From: Sporosarcina sp. P33 | GTDB lineage: Bacteria > Bacillota > Bacilli > Bacillales_A > Planococcaceae | Direction: 5' to 3' | Assembly (NCBI RefSeq): GCF_002077155.1 | Contig: NZ_CP015027.1 | Span: 1,218,501-1,282,500 of the forward strand | DNA length: 64,000 nucleotides | In this document: piece by piece, positions 9,671 through 17,096 of the stretch | Layout of the letters: every line of letters begins with the position of its first letter | Position numbering within the stretch: the stretch's first letter is position 1 | The notes under the pieces: model-generated | The model's database searches: none | Told to the model about the DNA's origin: nothing | What the model saw: only the letters and a program-made list of their open reading frames with translations | Position numbers and translations under genes: made by a program

Positions 9671-9985
9671 TCAGCCGAATAATTTTAATCCTACTGCACC
9701 TAAAATAATGAGTGATAAGAAGAACAGTCTCTTACCACTTGCCGGCTCCTTAAAAATCAATATCCCCATTAACACCGCACCTGCTGCGCCTAAGCCTGTC
9801 CATACCGCGTAAGCAGTACTCATCTGAATTTCCCGCATAGCCAATGACAGAAAAACAAACCCAAAACCAAAGATTCCGACGATCAGTAACAGGCGTTTTA
9901 CGGAGCGGTTCTGTAAGTAATAATTGATGCTCATTACACCGAAAATTTCGCCAAGACTGGCAATAATTAAATAAACCCATGCCAT
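9671..9985 (-). CDS. Small multidrug resistance (SMR) transporter subunit, second of a pair
   Basis: This 104-residue protein has four membrane helices and the conserved membrane glutamate in the first (SLGEIFGV, residue 13). The start ATG is two bases after the stop of its partner gene, so the two are made together and likely form a heterodimer, as in YkkCD/EbrAB-type paired SMR systems. Substrate (quaternary cations, guanidinium or polyamines) cannot be told from sequence, and no guanidine riboswitch precedes the pair. Confidence 0.92.
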   Translation of the reverse strand: MAWVYLIIASLGEIFGVMSINYYLQNRSVKRLLLIVGIFGFGFVFLSLAMREIQMSTAYAVWTGLGAAGAVLMGILIFKEPASGKRLFFLSLIILGAVGLKLFG

Positions 9986-9987
9986 TG

Positions 9988-10323
9988 TCAGCCGTCCCCC
10001 TTCTGCTCGCCATGTTCATCTGTCGTCATTTTAATACCGACAACCCCAATGACAATTAATCCAATGAAAGACAGCGTAATCCAGGTGAACCCTGCATGGA
10101 AGACAAATATATCAACGAGCAGAATGGCTGCGGCTCCTGATCCTGTAAAGACTGCATAGACAGTTCCTGAAGGCAGTTTTTCACATGCTTTTATAATGAA
10201 GTAAAAACTGAAAATAATCGCTGCGCCCGTTCCCGCCCATTGCCAGACCGTTTCCGAGTATCGGAGACCGACAACCCAGAAAATCTCTACAACAGCGGCT
10301 AATGCAACATACGCCCAAGCCAT
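9988..10323 (-). CDS. Small multidrug resistance (SMR) transporter subunit, first of a pair
   Basis: This 111-residue SMR protein has four membrane helices. The essential glutamate is in AAVVEIFWVVGLRYS (residue 13), and WVVGL is typical of the YkkC/SugE branch. The charged tail (TTDEHGEQKGDG) is longer than in its partner, a common asymmetry in paired SMRs. It has a GGAGGATTTT ribosome binding site. It is the first gene of a probable three-gene operon with the second SMR and ogt. The upstream 90 bp before the S-box region show no structured leader. Confidence 0.92.
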   Translation of the reverse strand: MAWAYVALAAVVEIFWVVGLRYSETVWQWAGTGAAIIFSFYFIIKACEKLPSGTVYAVFTGSGAAAILLVDIFVFHAGFTWITLSFIGLIVIGVVGIKMTTDEHGEQKGDG

Positions 10324-10417
10324 TATGAAAATCCTCCTTCACCGATACATATTGTCTATCAGTATAGCAATAATTTTACTGAAATAAAAAGACATCAATT
10401 GATGATTGAATGGAAAC

Positions 10418-10446
10418 TTGCATCCGTTATTTACACATGATAGAAT
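10418..10446 (+). promoter_or_regulatory. SigA-type promoter of the metI S-box leader
   Basis: -35 TTGCAT, 17-bp spacer, -10 TAGAAT, placed about 35 bp upstream of the SAM riboswitch. Confidence 0.8.
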
Positions 10447-10480
10447 GAATTCGTCAACACTTTTGCTTATATTGTGAATA

Positions 10481-10643
10481 TTCTTATCGAGAGAGACGGA
10501 GGGATAGGCCCGGCGAAGTCTCAGCAACCAGCTCAGGCACGGTGCTAATTCCAAGGGTGAGTCCACCTTGAAGATGAGAATAATCTATACACTTGTATGT
10601 TCGGGGGCCTATTCGAAAAGAAGAGGTCCTCTTTTATTTTTTT
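10481..10643 (+). promoter_or_regulatory. SAM-I (S-box) riboswitch with terminator
   Basis: The aptamer (10481-10580) shows the S-box core: GAGAGACGGAGGGA, GGCCCGGCGAAGTCTCAGCAACC, GGTGCTAATTCC and GTCCACCTTGAAGATGAGAA, with P1 closed by TTCTTATC and GATGAGAA. The expression platform holds a terminator with an 8-bp stem (GGGGGCCT at 10603-10610 with AGGTCCTC at 10624-10631) followed by TTTTATTTTTTT. High SAM should terminate transcription before metI. Confidence 0.95.
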
Positions 10644-10661
10644 CTGAAGGGATGGATATTC

Positions 10662-11792
10662 ATGACAAACAGCGGATTAGAAACGAGATTAGTACAACTA
10701 GGCAATCACAGTGACGAAAAAACAGGGGCGGTTAATCCGCCAATCTATATGTCGACAGCCTACCATCACGACGGGCTCGGCAAATCTACGGGGTATGATT
10801 ACACGAGAACAAAAAATCCCACACGTTCTGTACTTGAAGATGGAATCGCAGATTTGGAGTCCGGAGATCAGGGATTCGCGTGCAGTTCCGGTATGGCAGC
10901 CATTCAGCTCATCTTATCTCTTTTCAAAACCGGGGACGAACTGCTTGCGCCTGAAGACTTGTACGGCGGTACGTACCGTCTGTTTACTCAATACGAAAAT
11001 ACGTATAACATCACGACAAACTATCTGTCATTTGAAAATGTTTCAGAAGTGGAGCAGGCTATCACGGAACGCACAAGAGCTATTTTCCTGGAGACGCCTA
11101 CGAATCCATTAATGCAAAATATTACAATCAGCACTTATGCAAAGCTCGCCAAAAAGCACGGACTGCTGCTCATCGTAGACAATACATTCCTGACCCCTTA
11201 TTTTCAGCGTCCGATTGAAGAAGGAGCAGACATTGTCATCCATAGCGCGACTAAATATATCGGCGGTCACAATGATGTGCTTGCAGGGCTTGTCGTGGCA
11301 AAAGGTGAAGAATTATGTGAACGACTGTTTACTAGCCATAACGCCATCGGAGCGACACTGTCTCCATTTGATTCTTGGCTGGTAGTACGCGGCCTGAAAA
11401 CTTTGCATTTGCGCATGAAACAACATGATGCCAATGCTAAAGCGATGGTCTCCTATTTGGAACAAGAACCTCTCATTTCAGATGTACTGTATGCAGGCGT
11501 CGGCGGCATGCTGTCGTTCCGTGTACAGAACAGCGAGTGGGTCGGTCCGTTTCTGGAGAATATGAAGTTAATTTCATTTGCTGAAAGTTTGGGCGGAGTG
11601 GAAAGCTTCATTACCTATCCGACTACGCAAACGCATATGGATATACCGGTTGAGGAACGGAATCGACGCGGCGTAGACGACCGTCTGCTGCGTTTCTCTG
11701 TCGGCGTGGAAGAGGCGGAAGACCTGATCGCTGACGTCAAACAGGCCCTTTATGCTGCAAAGGAAGCTGCAGAAGGCGTGAAGATACAATAA
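10662..11792 (+). CDS. metI: Cystathionine gamma-synthase / O-acetylhomoserine thiolyase
   Basis: This PLP enzyme of the Cys/Met metabolism family has 376 residues from the ATG at 10662, which follows AAGGGATGG. Family blocks visible are YDYTRTKNPTR, ACSSGMAAIQ, ETPTNPLMQ, IVDNTFLTP, and the PLP lysine in HSATKYIGGH. The closest remembered protein is B. subtilis MetI, which makes cystathionine or homocysteine from acylated homoserine. Expression is under the S-box directly upstream. The metC partner that follows metI in B. subtilis is absent; a terminator follows instead. Confidence 0.92.
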   Translation: MTNSGLETRLVQLGNHSDEKTGAVNPPIYMSTAYHHDGLGKSTGYDYTRTKNPTRSVLEDGIADLESGDQGFACSSGMAAIQLILSLFKTGDELLAPEDLYGGTYRLFTQYENTYNITTNYLSFENVSEVEQAITERTRAIFLETPTNPLMQNITISTYAKLAKKHGLLLIVDNTFLTPYFQRPIEEGADIVIHSATKYIGGHNDVLAGLVVAKGEELCERLFTSHNAIGATLSPFDSWLVVRGLKTLHLRMKQHDANAKAMVSYLEQEPLISDVLYAGVGGMLSFRVQNSEWVGPFLENMKLISFAESLGGVESFITYPTTQTHMDIPVEERNRRGVDDRLLRFSVGVEEAEDLIADVKQALYAAKEAAEGVKIQ

Positions 11793-11800
11793 GTAAAATA

Positions 11801-11844
11801 AAACAGTCCGCACAGTCAGAATGGAATCGACTGTACGGACTGTT
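11801..11844. terminator. Bidirectional terminator between metI and a small membrane gene
   Basis: AAAACAGTCCG(C)ACAGTC pairs with GACTGT(A)CGGACTGTTTT; U-rich on both strands, located between convergent genes. Confidence 0.85.
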
Positions 11845-11857
11845 TTCGTATGATGAA

Positions 11858-12040
11858 TTAATGTGCCTGCTGCCATTTTTTCTTTTCGCTTGCATAGACT
11901 ACCGCCGCCGGTGCTGCGATAAACACCAGCGCCGCGAGTCCGGCCGCCATGCCTGTCAGTTCTTTGCTTCCAAATGAAAATCCTGCTGCCGCACCTAAGC
12001 CAATTCCCGCCAGTACCGCCAACGCAACAATCTTATACAT
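11858..12040 (-). CDS. Small two-helix membrane protein
   Basis: This hydrophobic protein of 60 residues has two Gly/Ala-rich membrane helices (about residues 3-21 and 31-50) and a basic C-terminus (SEKKKWQQAH). The frame is open upstream, but the ATG at 12040 follows a GAAAGG/GGTCGGG region and excludes a non-membrane extension lacking a start site. I recognise no family; membrane topology is the only thing supported. Confidence 0.65.
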   Translation of the reverse strand: MYKIVALAVLAGIGLGAAAGFSFGSKELTGMAAGLAALVFIAAPAAVVYASEKKKWQQAH

Positions 12041-12219
12041 AGTAGATCCCGACCTTTCAATTATAAGACTCGATCGTCTCTCCGTGTTATTCGTTGCTTT
12101 TAGCATACTCCCATTGAGAACAATTTTCAAGTGCAATTGAGAATCTTTTTCAACGAATTTTAAAATATACCCCAATGTATGGTCCCGCGGTTAATTTTAT
12201 GAGCGGAAAATGCACATAG

Positions 12220-12254
12220 AAAAACCGCCCGGGCTGTAAATACCCGGACGGCTG
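12220..12254 (-). terminator. Terminator after the PfpI-like gene
   Basis: CCG(C)CCGGG...CCCGG(A)CGG hairpin followed by a U-tract on the minus strand. Confidence 0.8.
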
Positions 12255-12262
12255 AACTGTTA

Positions 12263-12778
12263 TTATTTTTCCAGCAATTTTAATGATTCACGGTTAAAAG
12301 CGGGGATGTCATCCGGCTGACGGCTTGTTACAAGCTGGTTCTGACACACCACGACTTCTTTGTCTGCATATTTCACGCCGGCGTATTCCATATCCACGCG
12401 AATAGATTTATAACCTGTTGCATCGCGCCCTTCCAGCGCTTTTGCTGTGATCAGTAACTGCGGACCGTGACAAATAGCAAATACAGGTTTGTCTGCATCC
12501 ATGAATTCTTTGGCGAATTTCACAAAGCGATTATCTGCGCGCAAAATATCCGGAGAAAATCCTCCTGGAATAAACAATGCGTCGTAATCAGATGATTTGG
12601 CATCATCAATTGTTTTATCGATTTTCACCTTTGTATTTTCCTTCAAACCGGTCACTTCTGACCCTTTTTCCGCACCGATCACTTCTACTTCGTGACCAGC
12701 TTCCTTATATGCGGCGGCCGGTTTCAGGTATTCCGAATCCTCAAACATGTCTCCAAGTACTGCTGCAATTTTAGCCAT
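12263..12778 (-). CDS. DJ-1/PfpI-family protein (general stress protein 18-like)
   Basis: This 171-residue DJ-1/PfpI domain protein, begins MAKIAAVLGDMFEDSEY. The nucleophilic-elbow cysteine is in FAICHGPQLLI (around residue 104) with the partner GGFSPD loop upstream. Relatives act as deglycase-like, amidase or stress proteins; YfkM/YraA of B. subtilis are the nearest remembered types, induced by general stress. AAGGAG lies 11 bases before the ATG at 12778; an in-frame GTG four codons upstream is less consistent with family length. Confidence 0.9.
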   Translation of the reverse strand: MAKIAAVLGDMFEDSEYLKPAAAYKEAGHEVEVIGAEKGSEVTGLKENTKVKIDKTIDDAKSSDYDALFIPGGFSPDILRADNRFVKFAKEFMDADKPVFAICHGPQLLITAKALEGRDATGYKSIRVDMEYAGVKYADKEVVVCQNQLVTSRQPDDIPAFNRESLKLLEK

Positions 12779-12843
12779 AATGCTACCCACTCCTTATATG
12801 ATGTTCTGCAAATACTATTCCACAACTATAAGTGGTCTAAACA

Positions 12844-13099
12844 TCATCCAAGGTCGAGCTCTCCTTCAGCGTTTAAGTGAGCGTTAATATTTACTGCATC
12901 TTTTGAGAAGACATATTTGCGGTTGCCCACTTGAATTTCCGTGCCTCCATAGGCTTTACCAATTTTGATGCAGCCGTCTGCCCGGATTCGTCAGGATTTC
13001 TACATGCACTTGTTCACGATGTAATTTTAATATCTCCAATGCTTGTAAAATCGCCTCATCTACCGTGTTCGCCTGGACCGTAACTGCCCTTTTCAACAC
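12844..13099 (-). pseudogene. Frameshifted small gene with Jag_N-like N-terminal half
   Basis: From GTG 13099 or TTG 13096 (GGAGGTGG upstream) the frame reads MLKRAVTVQANTVDEAILQA and on to ...VEILTNPG before ending at a nearby stop. The beta-alpha pattern resembles the Jag_N domain of Jag and FapA. Removing one G from the run CCGGGC near 12978 joins it to a second frame reading NPADGCIKIGKAYGGTEI and then GNRKYVFSKDAVNINAHL, ending at 12844. The joined product would be about 84 residues. This is a recent frameshift or a sequencing error; the gene also lacks any other explanation for the conserved-looking second frame. Confidence 0.6.
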
Positions 13100-13155
13100 G
13101 ACCACCTCCGCCTATAATCCTATTACTTTTATAGTATCATATCGGCGTCGCTTCA

Positions 13156-13389
13156 TTAAAAAAATATTCCAATAATAACTAATGCAGCAATAATATAAAA
13201 TCCTACGACTCCTATTACATCTGCTCCGATTACAGGTTTCTTTTGGAACACATCAATAAGTTCAATGTCATCACGCAGTTGTTTCACTTCTTTGCGCAGT
13301 TCTTCCACTTCCTGATTCAAAGCGGTAATTTCTTGCGTCTGCCTCGTGATCAATTCTTGTGTTTCCGGGTTGTTCACATGCGTTTCCAT
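13156..13389 (-). CDS. Small tail-anchored coiled-coil protein
   Basis: This protein has 77 residues: a hydrophilic N-terminus (METHVNNPETQEL), a heptad-patterned coiled coil (about residues 17-45, QTQEITALNQEVEELRKEVK) and a C-terminal membrane helix (about residues 55-76). GGAGTGATC precedes the start. Likely a small tail-anchored inner-membrane protein; no function recognised. Confidence 0.75.
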   Translation of the reverse strand: METHVNNPETQELITRQTQEITALNQEVEELRKEVKQLRDDIELIDVFQKKPVIGADVIGVVGFYIIAALVIIGIFF

Positions 13390-13467
13390 ACATGATCACT
13401 CCTTCTCGTTTCATTACTCTACGTTTGGCAAGCAGGCAAAGATTCAAGATGCAGCAGAATTTTACAT

Positions 13468-13496
13468 TTGCATTTTTGCATAGCCGGGTGTATGAT
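13468..13496 (+). promoter_or_regulatory. SigA-type promoter of the 6S-like RNA
   Basis: -35 TTGCAT (13468-13473), 17-bp spacer, -10 TATGAT (13491-13496). The predicted start near 13503 coincides with the first base of the RNA's closing stem. Confidence 0.75.
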
Positions 13497-13502
13497 ACAT
13501 CT

Positions 13503-13693
13503 ACAGGCTGTATTGCTCGTACGACATTAAGTTTTAACCTTTAAGCTGTAAAAGGGAGTTTATTACGAAACGGAAATGGCATGCCGGGTTCCTATAGAGC
13601 AGCCCGGACATACAGGAACGTTTTCCGCAAACACCCACTTTGAGGAGTGGTGGTTTAAAACTTTCTATGACTAAACTACGGCAAAGACGGCTT
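13503..13693 (+). ncRNA. Probable 6S RNA
   Basis: A stand-alone transcription unit of about 190 nt lies between a SigA promoter and a strong terminator, with no coding potential. Its ends form a long irregular stem (AGGCTGTATTGCTCGTA at 13505 with TACGGCAAAGACGGCTT ending at 13693). The 5' side of the central region contains AGTTTTAACCTTT (13530-13542), which from memory is the complement of the B. subtilis 6S-2 pRNA; it is opposed by GGTTTAAAACTT (13652-13663). An apical arm (CGGAAA/TTTTCCG, GTTCCT/AGGAAC) and a 3' hairpin (CCACT/AGTGG) complete a 6S-like layout. 6S RNA binds SigA RNA polymerase and serves as template for short pRNAs. Alternative: another structured regulatory RNA. Confidence 0.65.
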
Positions 13694-13705
13694 ACATAAA
13701 GACAT

Positions 13706-13741
13706 AAAAACACCTTCCATTTCGTATGGAAGGTGTTTTTT
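13706..13741. terminator. Bidirectional terminator between the 6S-like RNA and the methyltransferase
   Basis: Perfect 15-bp stem AAAAACACCTTCCAT-TTCGT-ATGGAAGGTGTTTTT with U-tracts on both strands. Confidence 0.9.
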
Positions 13742-13776
13742 GTCTATGTGCAGTGCGGGATTGACTATATGAAGGT

Positions 13777-15561
13777 TTATCCCTCTTGAATATTTGCTGA
13801 ATCTGCTTCCCCTGTGAAAAATGTGTCGGGATTTGCAGCTAGCCTTTGCTTATAATCTGCATAATCTTCTTCGGAAACTCCAAAGGGGATATGGATATCA
13901 AATCCCTTTGCGTAATCCAGAAGGTCATCCAGAGTTAATTGGCTGGAAACCTCAATCAGATCAATTCTCATTAGCGTATCTTTTGTATAAGGCCTTTGCG
14001 TATCAATGAATACGAGTGACTGCAGGAATGCCTGAACGATAGGACTGTTTACTATCAGCAATGTGAATACCGCATCAAGATATTTAGTAAAGCTTAGAAA
14101 GTAACACGTATCATCCAGCATCACCGGTTTATTATTGATTGGCATTACTAATGAAAAATTTGATTTTTTATACATACCTGAAATTGCCACTTTATAAGGA
14201 GCGAACGAATAGTCTCCTATCCCGAAAATAGAAAAATCCGGCTTTCCTTTATAAATGGAGGATTTTCTTTTATCCAGATACCCCCTATTGTCTTGCAAGT
14301 ACTTCCACAAGTTCGGGGATTCGTCTTTGATATATAACGTATCCTGGCCAATTTTCCGCTGAGTAATTATGACTTTTTTTCTGGTTTTATTAGGAATAGT
14401 CTCCTTTTTTAAATCAGAACTTTTTAACAAGTTATAGACATCCGTTTCCTCTATGTCTGCATACTCTTTAAAGCCGTTTAGTAATTTACCCTCTTCCGTC
14501 ACGGTAAGTTCCATAATTTTGGAACAATCATGCTTTACACCTGACCGCCAAACTAATGGAGAAACATTATCTATTGCCGCACTGAGTTCATAAGATTCAA
14601 CGTCTGATACAAACTTTTGATTGACCCAGCCGAATGATTTCATCCTGGCATCAGGATCTGACAAGCTGTAGACGTCGCAAGTATTTACAGGGCCTTTTCC
14701 CTTCTCGCCTAACCTCACCAAGAAAAGCGATGCATCTGTAGCTACATCGAACTCTTTTTTCGCGTCAAAGTTATACAGTTCTAATGTAGTGATATTCCAA
14801 TCCTGATTGGGCAGCGAATGGACAATGTTTTTGGCAATAGAATTTTTACAAAGCATAGCAAGCGTCCCTTGTTTTGTCTTGTTCAACAAAGTGAGCAGCT
14901 GGGTAATGATGTACTCTGATAAATCGAAATTACTCTTCCCTGTGATGGCATCCAGTCCGCTGTATTTTTTGAAGTTGGATTTCTCCGGCATATTGGCAGA
15001 GCTTAATGTGCTGAGTTCAGCGACAGTAATCCAGGGCGGATTTCCAAGCACCAGTACTTCTCCTTCCCCTTCAAGCAGATGTTCAGGAAATGTATGTGTG
15101 AAAAAATCGTCCTGATGTATTTCCATAGTAAGCTTATCTTTTCCGAGAAACTTAACCGGGTTATTTTCCAAGATGAACTTTTTAAAATATATTTCATATT
15201 GCTTTTGAATTTCTACCCCATATATCTGATCTATCTCTTCAAAGTTCTGCAGGGCGGCGCGGATAAAGTTCCCTTTTCCGAACGTAGGCTCTATTAATAC
15301 AGCTGGGCTGATTCCCTTTTTCAAAAGAACTTTACAAACTCTGTCAGCCAGGTCCTCAGGAGTTTGAAAATCTCCAAACTCTCTAATTCCCACTTGCAAT
15401 TCCCCATCTTTATATGACTCTTTCCAAAACCGGACTTCTTCGCTGTCTTTAAAGAAGTTACTGATTCCGTAAGCATCCCGCATTTGTTCATTCAGCAGAC
15501 TCACATCAGATGTTTCATACGACTGAACGATCTGTTCCCATACTTTCAGACTGTTGTTCAT
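13777..15561 (-). CDS. N6-adenine DNA methyltransferase of a restriction-modification system
   Basis: This 594-residue protein has amino-methyltransferase motifs in gamma-class order: motif X region (QTPEDLADRV, residues 66-75), SAM-binding motif I (EPTFGKGNF, 91-99) and catalytic motif IV (NPPW, 174-177). The remaining 400 residues would hold the target-recognition region (about 330-560). The start overlaps the end of the upstream nuclease-like gene by four bases (ATGA), so the pair is coupled. It is expected to protect host DNA by adenine methylation at the site cut by its partner. Target sequence cannot be inferred. Confidence 0.88.
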   Translation of the reverse strand: MNNSLKVWEQIVQSYETSDVSLLNEQMRDAYGISNFFKDSEEVRFWKESYKDGELQVGIREFGDFQTPEDLADRVCKVLLKKGISPAVLIEPTFGKGNFIRAALQNFEEIDQIYGVEIQKQYEIYFKKFILENNPVKFLGKDKLTMEIHQDDFFTHTFPEHLLEGEGEVLVLGNPPWITVAELSTLSSANMPEKSNFKKYSGLDAITGKSNFDLSEYIITQLLTLLNKTKQGTLAMLCKNSIAKNIVHSLPNQDWNITTLELYNFDAKKEFDVATDASLFLVRLGEKGKGPVNTCDVYSLSDPDARMKSFGWVNQKFVSDVESYELSAAIDNVSPLVWRSGVKHDCSKIMELTVTEEGKLLNGFKEYADIEETDVYNLLKSSDLKKETIPNKTRKKVIITQRKIGQDTLYIKDESPNLWKYLQDNRGYLDKRKSSIYKGKPDFSIFGIGDYSFAPYKVAISGMYKKSNFSLVMPINNKPVMLDDTCYFLSFTKYLDAVFTLLIVNSPIVQAFLQSLVFIDTQRPYTKDTLMRIDLIEVSSQLTLDDLLDYAKGFDIHIPFGVSEEDYADYKQRLAANPDTFFTGEADSANIQEG

Positions 15562-16268
15562 ACGATTTTTTCAATTCCATCGATTGATGAAGGCATATCT
15601 ACAATTCTCTTGTACTGAAGTCTCCATTGCAATGCATTCGAGACCGTCAGATAGCCTTGCTTAGGACGATTAGCCAAAATTTCATTGGCCAGATGTGTAT
15701 AGACTATTTCATCTCCGGGAATGTTTTTATCCTCAAAGAAAGCAAACAAGTCATCCGCATTCCCGTCATTGTCTAAAATCGTGTTGATCATTTTAGTCGT
15801 TTGGAAATCAGCAGTTCTCGCTTTATCAATAAACGCACAGCTGACAAATTTGAATGTGGCTGTCCGCGTGACTGGATCATCGACTTTTTCATAAACGAAC
15901 AACAGCAGATTATAACCGAGGCCGTAGATTTTTTGGCTCGCGGATTTGAAAGGACATGAGGATTGGGGCTGTCTTGCGGATGTTACTTTAATATCAGTCA
16001 GAATTTCTTCCCCTGGCAGGTCAATACCGCTGGCAGAATTCCCCTTGGAGAACGAGTACTTTTCAGTCAGATACTCTTTAAACTCATGCTCAATGTAAGT
16101 GCCTACAGCTTTCCCGTCAGTCGTACCGTACAAATGCGGGACTTTCACCTGCTCCTGATACATACAGAAATTACGCGCTTCTGTTTTTATCGTGTCGATT
16201 GTCAGTTCAATAATGGATCCGTCTGTCTCTTCAATTGCACTGACCGTATTCAGATCTTCTCTTTTCAT
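15558..16268 (-). CDS. Putative type II restriction endonuclease
   Basis: This 236-residue protein is encoded directly upstream of, and overlapping, the DNA methyltransferase. A PD-(D/E)xK-like core is visible: D83 in SGIDLP and D92-I-K94 in ILTDIKVTS, with E60 in TYIEHEF as a possible extra acidic residue. The following SSCPFKSASQKIYGLGYNLL could be a helix packing against the core. The ATG at 16268 follows GGGGGATAC; an open extension upstream lacks a ribosome binding site. Nuclease assignment rests on motif plus context. The R-then-M gene order with no visible controller gene is notable. Confidence 0.75.
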   Translation of the reverse strand: MKREDLNTVSAIEETDGSIIELTIDTIKTEARNFCMYQEQVKVPHLYGTTDGKAVGTYIEHEFKEYLTEKYSFSKGNSASGIDLPGEEILTDIKVTSARQPQSSCPFKSASQKIYGLGYNLLLFVYEKVDDPVTRTATFKFVSCAFIDKARTADFQTTKMINTILDNDGNADDLFAFFEDKNIPGDEIVYTHLANEILANRPKQGYLTVSNALQWRLQYKRIVDMPSSIDGIEKIV

Positions 16269-16348
16269 TCTGTATCCCCCGTTTCTCATCAATCTCAATT
16301 ATACCTGCCTGCTCTCTTTGTAACAAGGAAGAGGAAAGCAGAAGAAAA

Positions 16349-16600
16349 GAGGCTGGGACAAAACTAAAAATAAAGCCCGTTCCCCTGCGCTCCAAAAGGC
16401 ACGCTTTCCGCGGGGCGCGCTTGAGCCTCCTCGTCGCTGGCGCTCCTGCGGGGTCTCAACATTCGCGCTAAATCCCGCAGGAGTCGGCCTTTTTCCGCTC
16501 CGGTCCACTCAAATGCTTTGCAAAGTATTTATTAAAAAATAGACAAAAAAAGCGTAAGGGAACTCCTTTACGCTTTTTTCATATTATGTCCCAGTCTCTC
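16349..16600. repeat. Dispersed ~250-bp repeat, copy 1
   Basis: A repeat unit bounded by imperfect terminal inverted repeats (GGCTGGGACA at 16351 and TGTCCCAGTC ending at 16596), with a GC-rich core (CCGCGGGGCGCGCTTGAGCC, CTCCTGCGGGGTCTCAACAT) and an A/T-rich end containing a terminator hairpin (AAAAAAGCGTAA/TTACGCTTTTTT, 16545-16579). The same unit recurs inverted at 36147-36398. No transposase is present. Units like this are multicopy in several Bacillales genomes as far as I recall. It also acts as a spacer/terminator between the restriction and copper-storage-like genes. Confidence 0.9.
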
Positions 16601-16618
16601 TCTTCCTTGTATTAAAAG

Positions 16619-16942
16619 TTATGCTGCATTTCGGCAAGCTTCTGCGCATTTGCGGCATGCTTCTGCACATTTTTTGCAATGGTCGTGTTCGTGCTTTCCA
16701 CATTCTTCGGCACATGCATCGCAAATTTCCGCACATAATTGCAAAATTTTGTCTGTAAACGGACTTTGCCTTGTAATCGCCTGAATAGCATATGTACAGA
16801 CATCTGCACATTCACGGTCTAATCGTATACAGTCAGCCATCATCTGCAGATCTTCTTCTCTTAGACATGCGTCGAAACAATGATTACATGCTTTCACGCA
16901 CTCCTCCAATACCGTCAGTACTTCTTCGTATTTCTGATTCAT
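16619..16942 (-). CDS. Cysteine-rich four-helix-bundle copper storage protein (Csp/YhjQ-like)
   Basis: The protein has 107 residues, of which 16 are cysteines, mostly spaced CxxxC along predicted amphipathic helices (ECVKACNHCFDAC, CAEICDACAEEC, CKKCAEACRKCAEAC). This is the pattern of Csp copper-storage proteins and the DUF326/YhjQ family, which bind many Cu(I) ions inside a four-helix bundle. No signal peptide is present, so the protein should be cytosolic like Csp3. GGAGGCGATC lies in front of the start. Metal binding is family knowledge; copper regulation is not evident upstream. Confidence 0.88.
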   Translation of the reverse strand: MNQKYEEVLTVLEECVKACNHCFDACLREEDLQMMADCIRLDRECADVCTYAIQAITRQSPFTDKILQLCAEICDACAEECGKHEHDHCKKCAEACRKCAEACRNAA

Positions 16943-17026
16943 TTGATCGCCTCCAAATGGTATGTTATTTTCACTCTTCCCGCATCTTCTGACTGATAAA
17001 CCATATATGTTGCCGTTCCTTTTTCA

Positions 17027-17056
17027 TTGAAAGCACTTTCAATTATTGGTTATAAT
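17027..17056 (+). promoter_or_regulatory. hmoB promoter with overlapping palindrome
   Basis: -35 TTGAAA (17027-17032), 18-bp spacer, -10 TATAAT (17051-17056). The -35 is part of the perfect inverted repeat TTGAAAG-CA-CTTTCAA (17027-17042), close to the CcpA cre pattern but with CA instead of the central CG. Confidence 0.75.
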
Positions 17057-17096
17057 AAGCAGTATGAATAAAATAGAAACGAATGAGGTGTTCTGC

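Noticed and set aside
10324..10480. Possible guanidine (ykkC-type) riboswitch before the SMR pair
   Set aside because: Only about 90 bp of unstructured AT-rich sequence lies between the SMR start and the metI promoter; no ykkC core motif was found.
10339..10566. 75-codon minus-strand frame upstream of the SMR pair
   Set aside because: It lies antisense to the S-box aptamer and the metI promoter.
13390..13544. 61-codon plus-strand frame before and into the 6S-like RNA
   Set aside because: It spans the RNA promoter and transcription start and has no ribosome binding site.
16299..16508. Frame MDRSGKRPTPAGFSANVETP... inside repeat copy 1, also present in copy 2 at 36237-36449
   Set aside because: It is the same GC-rich repeat core read through; no ribosome binding site, and the ends differ between copies, so it is not a gene.
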